Shown: positions 6,882-9,589 of the stretch, one piece after another
Position numbering within the stretch: the stretch's first letter is position 1
Layout of the letters: each line of letters starts with the position of its first letter
Origin: an uncultured Gemmatimonadaceae bacterium
GTDB lineage: Bacteria > Gemmatimonadota > Gemmatimonadetes > Gemmatimonadales > Gemmatimonadaceae
DNA length: 9,589 nucleotides
Direction of reading: 5' to 3'
Assembly (NCBI GenBank): GCA_955652635.1
Contig: CATPBN010000226.1
Coordinates: 1-9,589 of the forward strand
Notes under the pieces: model-generated
Databases searched by the model: none
Told to the model about the DNA's origin: nothing
Seen by the model: only the letters and a program-made list of their open reading frames with translations
Made by a program: the position numbers and the translations under genes

Positions 6882-6912
6882 TTGGACAGTTTCGCCTCGA
6901 CAGTGCTAAAAT
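6882..6912 (+). promoter_or_regulatory. promoter of the DoxX-like gene, extended -10
   Basis: TTGGAC (6882-6887) and TAAAAT (6907-6912) are separated by 19 bp, which is long, but the -10 is preceded by TGC, an extended -10 that relaxes the need for a good -35. Transcription would begin about six or seven bases later, essentially at the ATG 6919, and no ribosome binding site is present. The match is to the general housekeeping consensus; the host's own consensus is unknown. Confidence 0.5.
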
Positions 6913-6918
6913 AACGCC

Positions 6919-7335
6919 ATGCCGCGACTGACCTCGCCCGACATTGCCTCGTACATCCTACAGATACTTGTGTCGGCATTCCTGGCAATCTTGTTCCTGC
7001 AATCGGGAATCGACAAGGTGGTGGATCGCCGGGGAAATCGCGCGTACCTCGAACAACATTTCGCGAAGAGTCCGCTGGCTGGAACGGTTGGGCCAATGTT
7101 CGCAGTGATCACGCTCCTGGAGATCTCCGCTGGCGCGTTGAGTGGAATGGGTTGTGTGGTGTTGATCCTCACGCACGATAGCATGGTCGCTTACCTCGGC
7201 GCCGTGGTCGGGGCGATCAACCTGTGCGCACTATTCTTTGGACAGCGCGTGGCGAAGGATTACGTTGGGGCGGCGGCGCTCGTCCCTTACTTTCTGCTGG
7301 CACTCAGCGCGATTTACCTGTTGGCTGAGCATTAG
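6919..7335 (+). CDS. DoxX-like small membrane protein
   Basis: This 138-residue protein has about four membrane helices (around 12-30, 60-84, 89-107 and 117-134) and very little else. The first helix ends in LFLQSGIDKVVD (26-36), like the FxxSGxxK pattern that starts DoxX-family proteins, followed by a short polar stretch with a Phe-Ala-Lys before helix 2. DoxX proteins are small inner-membrane proteins linked in different bacteria to redox or thiol stress and to quinone-dependent oxidation; which applies here is unknown. The start at 6919 is supported by the promoter-like sequence directly upstream and by the absence of a ribosome site, which suggests a leaderless message. Its stop is only 7 bp from the stop of the convergent dehydrogenase gene, with no terminator between. 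Confidence 0.7.
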   Translation: MPRLTSPDIASYILQILVSAFLAILFLQSGIDKVVDRRGNRAYLEQHFAKSPLAGTVGPMFAVITLLEISAGALSGMGCVVLILTHDSMVAYLGAVVGAINLCALFFGQRVAKDYVGAAALVPYFLLALSAIYLLAEH

Positions 7336-7342
7336 CCTCCCG

Positions 7343-8488
7343 TTACCGCATCTCCTTGATCACGACTCCGCGTTTCTTTAGCTCGGCGATGTACTTCTTG
7401 GCGGGAATTGCTTCGTCAGGTGTGAACACGCCCGCTTTTCCGATTTCTCCGCGCGCCTGCATCTGACCCGTAATTGAAAGCGAGTACCCGGTCGAGCGCT
7501 CCATCGCGCTGATGTCGGCCTTTTCGTCGTAGTAGTCCACCATCTCATAGCCGACTTTCTTCCGCTTGCCCTTTTTCTTACCCTCGGCGACGACGCGCAA
7601 TGCAACGAGGTCGTGAGCGTTGGGCTTGGTGAGTCGAGGACCCATTGCCGCGACAACGAGATCGCGCGGGACGACCTTCATCCCTTTGACATCGACCGGA
7701 GTGAGGTCCAGTAGCCCGAGCTCGCGGATCGCTTCCATGATTCGCGCGTGCCCGGGATAGCGGAGCGTCTTGTATTCCATCGTGGGGATCTTGCCCTCGT
7801 ATCGGAATGCCATCGTCGAGAGCCCGCCAGCTGTGTGGAAGCCTTCCAGCTTGCCGACCGATCCATCGAAGCGGACGGGTTCTATTTCCGACAAAGCCGT
7901 GACCTGGGTGCGCTTGCCGCCGCGAAGGACCCACGACAAAGTCGTGTAGTAGTCCAGAACTCCTTCGAGCGAATACACAATCTGGTAATTGAGCGGCGGC
8001 TCGGGATCCTGCGGCAATCCGCCGACGAAGATCCGCACGCTCTCAGTGGTGTCCAGCTGGTTGATCGCGTGCTCGGCGAGGATGTTCACCATTCCGGGCG
8101 CGAGACCGCAGTCCGGAATGATGGTGATGTTTTTCTTTTTCGCCTGCGCGTCGAGAGTCTTCTGCTTGAAGACGATCTCGGTGTTCCCCCCAAGGTCGGC
8201 GAAGTGCACGCCCGCCTGCACCGCGATCGCCGCGAGGTCGTAATTGAAGTAATAGGGGATCGCACTCATTGCCGCATTCGACTGTCGCATCAGCGCCAGC
8301 ACTGCGTCCTTGTCGCGCACGTCGAGGGGCGTGAAGATCAGGCGCTTCCCTGAGTGCGGCGCCAGAAACGGCGCCAGGTGATCGGTGTGCAGATCGGCGA
8401 GGCGGACCTCTTTTACTTCTGGATTCTGCAATAAATCATAAGCGCAGGCCGAGCCTTGAAGGCCCGCGCCGAGAACTAACATCCGCAT
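7343..8488 (-). CDS. L-lysine 6-dehydrogenase / saccharopine dehydrogenase-like oxidoreductase
   Basis: I choose ATG 8488 (381 aa): it has GGAGA (8499-8503) ten bases upstream, and the dinucleotide-binding motif VLGAGLQGSA starts at residue 4, as is usual. An upstream TTG at 8533 would add 15 residues and is less likely. The N-terminal half is a Rossmann fold: LADLHTDHL (30-38) ends the second strand, and HFADLGG (95-101) and IPDCGLAPGMVNIL (124-137) follow. The C-terminal half has GGLPQDPEPPLNY (156-168), SLEGVLDYYT (173-182) and EGFHTAGGLSTM (215-226). From memory these match Geobacillus L-lysine 6-dehydrogenase closely over the full length. That enzyme oxidises lysine to the 6-semialdehyde with NAD(P)+. 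A saccharopine-reductase-type role is the main alternative. A lysine-rich insertion (304-311) is an unusual local feature. No other lysine-pathway gene is in the window. Confidence 0.82.
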   Translation of the reverse strand: MRMLVLGAGLQGSACAYDLLQNPEVKEVRLADLHTDHLAPFLAPHSGKRLIFTPLDVRDKDAVLALMRQSNAAMSAIPYYFNYDLAAIAVQAGVHFADLGGNTEIVFKQKTLDAQAKKKNITIIPDCGLAPGMVNILAEHAINQLDTTESVRIFVGGLPQDPEPPLNYQIVYSLEGVLDYYTTLSWVLRGGKRTQVTALSEIEPVRFDGSVGKLEGFHTAGGLSTMAFRYEGKIPTMEYKTLRYPGHARIMEAIRELGLLDLTPVDVKGMKVVPRDLVVAAMGPRLTKPNAHDLVALRVVAEGKKKGKRKKVGYEMVDYYDEKADISAMERSTGYSLSITGQMQARGEIGKAGVFTPDEAIPAKKYIAELKKRGVVIKEMR

Positions 8489-8585
8489 TACGTTGCAATC
8501 TCCGGGGAATTTGAGCTGGACTCGCTCTTGCAATTTATGCGGGCAATGTGATTACCGTTACCCCGCGTGCACAGAGTGAGAATTG

Positions 8586-9041
8586 ATGACGACACAGGCT
8601 CACACGACCGATTGGCGCGAGCATCTGCTCGACAAGCCCGAACAGATAAAACGGCTCCTCGAGAGCACGCATCGAATCGCGGTACTCGGCATCAAGCCGC
8701 ATCCAGACCAGCCCGCGTACTACGTCCCCGAATACGCGCAGCGCGCGGGGTACGAGATCGTTCCCGTCCCCGTGTACTACAAGGAGCTGACGGAGATGCA
8801 CGGCGAGAGTGTGTATCGCAAGCTGACCGACATCCCCGGCGACATCGACATGGTGAATGTTTTTCGGCGGCCGGTGGACATTCCGCAGCACGTTGACGAC
8901 ATCATCGCCAAGTCGCCGAAATCAGCCTGGTTTCAGCTCGGCATTCGCAACGATGAGGCGGCGGCGAGGCTTGCGCGAGCCGGCATCGACGTCGTGCAGG
9001 ACCATTGTCTTCTTGTGGAACTACGGCGCATCGGGCGGTAA
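8586..9041 (+). CDS. CoA-binding domain protein (COG1832/YccU-like)
   Basis: The start ATG 8586 follows GAGTGAG (8574-8580) at good spacing; the TTG directly before it is less likely. The 151-residue protein is one Rossmann-like CoA-binding domain. It opens with IAVLGIKPHPDQPAYYVPEY (31-50), where a glycine-containing nucleotide loop follows the first strand. Then come GYEIVPVPVYYKELTEMHGE (55-74), DIPGDIDMVNVFRRP (82-96), WFQLGIRNDEAAARLARAGI (115-134) and DHCLLVEL (139-146), the order found in the small stand-alone CoA-binding family. Members resemble the CoA-binding part of succinyl-CoA synthetase, but their cellular role is not settled, and none can be read here. The gene diverges from the dehydrogenase gene with 97 bp between starts. 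Its stop lies in the base of the hairpin at 9037-9120. Confidence 0.85.
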   Translation: MTTQAHTTDWREHLLDKPEQIKRLLESTHRIAVLGIKPHPDQPAYYVPEYAQRAGYEIVPVPVYYKELTEMHGESVYRKLTDIPGDIDMVNVFRRPVDIPQHVDDIIAKSPKSAWFQLGIRNDEAAARLARAGIDVVQDHCLLVELRRIGR

Positions 9042-9120
9042 CAAACGAACTGCAACTGCGCTGCCGCCTGCTACCCGCTCAACGCTGATGCGGCATGTTC
9101 AGTTGCAGTTCATTGTTACC
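9037..9120. terminator. long hairpin holding the stop codons of two convergent genes
   Basis: GGTAACAA (9037-9044) pairs with TTGTTACC (9113-9120). After a 2-by-1 mismatch, GAACTGCAACTG (9047-9058) pairs perfectly with CAGTTGCAGTTC (9100-9111). A further inner stem TGCCGC (9062-9067) / GCGGCA (9090-9095) closes a 22-nt loop. The TAA of the CoA-binding gene (9039-9041) and the TAA of the leftward gene (9116-9118) sit at mirror positions in the outer stem. No T-run follows on either strand, so it is not a classical intrinsic terminator. It could stop RNA polymerase two ways, protect transcript 3' ends, or be a small inserted repeat. Confidence 0.65.
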
Positions 9121-9589
9121 ATGCGACGGTGTACACCACCGGCTCCACAGCTGGCTCATTGGGGCCGGGCCGAGCCCGCGGCGCCAAGGCGATGATGTAC
9201 CGACCACTTGCGCTCGCTGCGAGGGCGATTCCGGCTCCCACAACTCGCTGCGCTCCAGTGCTGCCGACACCCGGCGGATCCGCGATTGTGATCACTCCGC
9301 GGTTGCTCAGGATCGTGAAAGTCTGAGTGCCACGCCGTATCTGGATCGGCGGAGACTGGGTCATGTCGATCGGCAGCGAGCGATCAATCGTCGGGCCCTG
9401 CGTGAATTTCACGTCAGCGAGCTTCGAGTTCGCGGGTAACGTCCCATGCAGCGCACCCGTCACCGGATCGAGCGCGGACCATGTCTGACTCGGCTCATTG
9501 TCGATCGCTCGGGAAGGACTGTTGCCGAGTGCGAGAGTGGATCCGTCGCCCGTCCAGCGAACACGCCATCCCCGCGCGATGGGGAAGAG
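9116..9589 (-). CDS. C-terminal fragment of a possible beta-propeller protein
   Basis: The frame is open from the right edge and ends at TAA 9118-9116, giving the last 157 residues. A GTG at 9463 could be read as a start, but the frame upstream of it is protein-like and uninterrupted, so the gene continues beyond the window. Two stretches look like propeller blades. One is WRVRWTGDGSTLALG followed soon by TWSALDPVTGALHGTLP, an Asp-Gly turn and then a W..LD..TG pattern common in WD40 or TolB-like repeats. The other is the final strand ASGRYIIAL...VVYTVAW. The middle holds a strand-rich segment IQIRRGTQTFTILSNRGVITI. No catalytic motif is visible. It converges on the CoA-binding gene at the shared hairpin. 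The function is unknown and the propeller assignment is tentative. Confidence 0.55.
   Translation of the reverse strand, partial: LFPIARGWRVRWTGDGSTLALGNSPSRAIDNEPSQTWSALDPVTGALHGTLPANSKLADVKFTQGPTIDRSLPIDMTQSPPIQIRRGTQTFTILSNRGVITIADPPGVGSTGAQRVVGAGIALAASASGRYIIALAPRARPGPNEPAVEPVVYTVAW

Noticed and set aside
7748..8353. 201-aa open frame on the + strand inside the dehydrogenase gene
   Set aside because: It is antisense to a protein with full-length family resemblance, and no ribosome site or motif supports it.
8489..8533. 15-residue extension of the dehydrogenase from TTG 8533
   Set aside because: ATG 8488 has a proper GGAGA upstream and puts the Rossmann motif at the expected position.
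1..9589. CRISPR array, tRNA, insertion sequence or prophage
   Set aside because: No spaced direct repeats, cloverleaf, transposase, integrase or phage gene was seen on either strand.

Overview
The window is about 9.6 kb of high-GC bacterial chromosome from a Gram-negative cell: it has an outer-membrane TonB-dependent receptor, two lipoprotein signal peptides and periplasmic cell-wall enzymes. The mix of an ECF sigma factor, a FecR-type regulator, a receptor with a secretin/TonB N-terminal (STN) domain, and small lineage-restricted proteins resembles Gemmatimonadota. That placement is an inference from memory of such proteins; no rRNA or other phylogenetic marker is present. Ten protein-coding genes are seen, two of them cut by the window ends. 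There is no tRNA, rRNA, CRISPR array, insertion sequence or clear sign of recent transfer.

Left part (1-890): the C-terminal end of a D-Ala-D-Ala carboxypeptidase (PBP4/DacB type) with its KTG box, a 129-bp AT-richer gap with two small stem-loops, then a 117-aa arginine-rich protein of unknown function. A 9-bp stem-loop lies where this gene meets the next, convergent one.

Centre (890-6096): a trans-envelope signalling and uptake locus. An ECF sigma factor is transcribed leftward, followed by a lipoprotein of unknown function with two CX10C cysteine pairs, whose Shine-Dalgarno lies in a hairpin. Transcribed rightward, starting 21 bp from the sigma start, are a FecR-family anti-sigma/sensor and an STN-domain TonB-dependent receptor. 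The inferred logic is that substrate binding moves the receptor's STN domain, which contacts the periplasmic part of FecR, releasing the sigma factor to transcribe the locus. The substrate cannot be read from the sequence. The head-to-head sigma/FecR arrangement with almost no space between them is the most unusual architecture here.

Right part (6093-9589): compact housekeeping or accessory genes in alternating orientation: a lipoprotein YkuD-type L,D-transpeptidase (convergent with the receptor gene, stop codons sharing a CTAG), a DoxX-like membrane protein with an apparently leaderless start, a lysine 6-dehydrogenase/saccharopine-dehydrogenase-like oxidoreductase, a CoA-binding (COG1832-like) protein, and the C-terminal end of a possible beta-propeller protein. 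The last two converge on a long, nearly perfect hairpin (9037-9120) that contains both stop codons.

No clearly new multi-gene system was identified. The best leads are the divergent sigma/FecR pair with its linked lipoprotein, the Shine-Dalgarno-masking hairpin, and the stop-codon hairpin.
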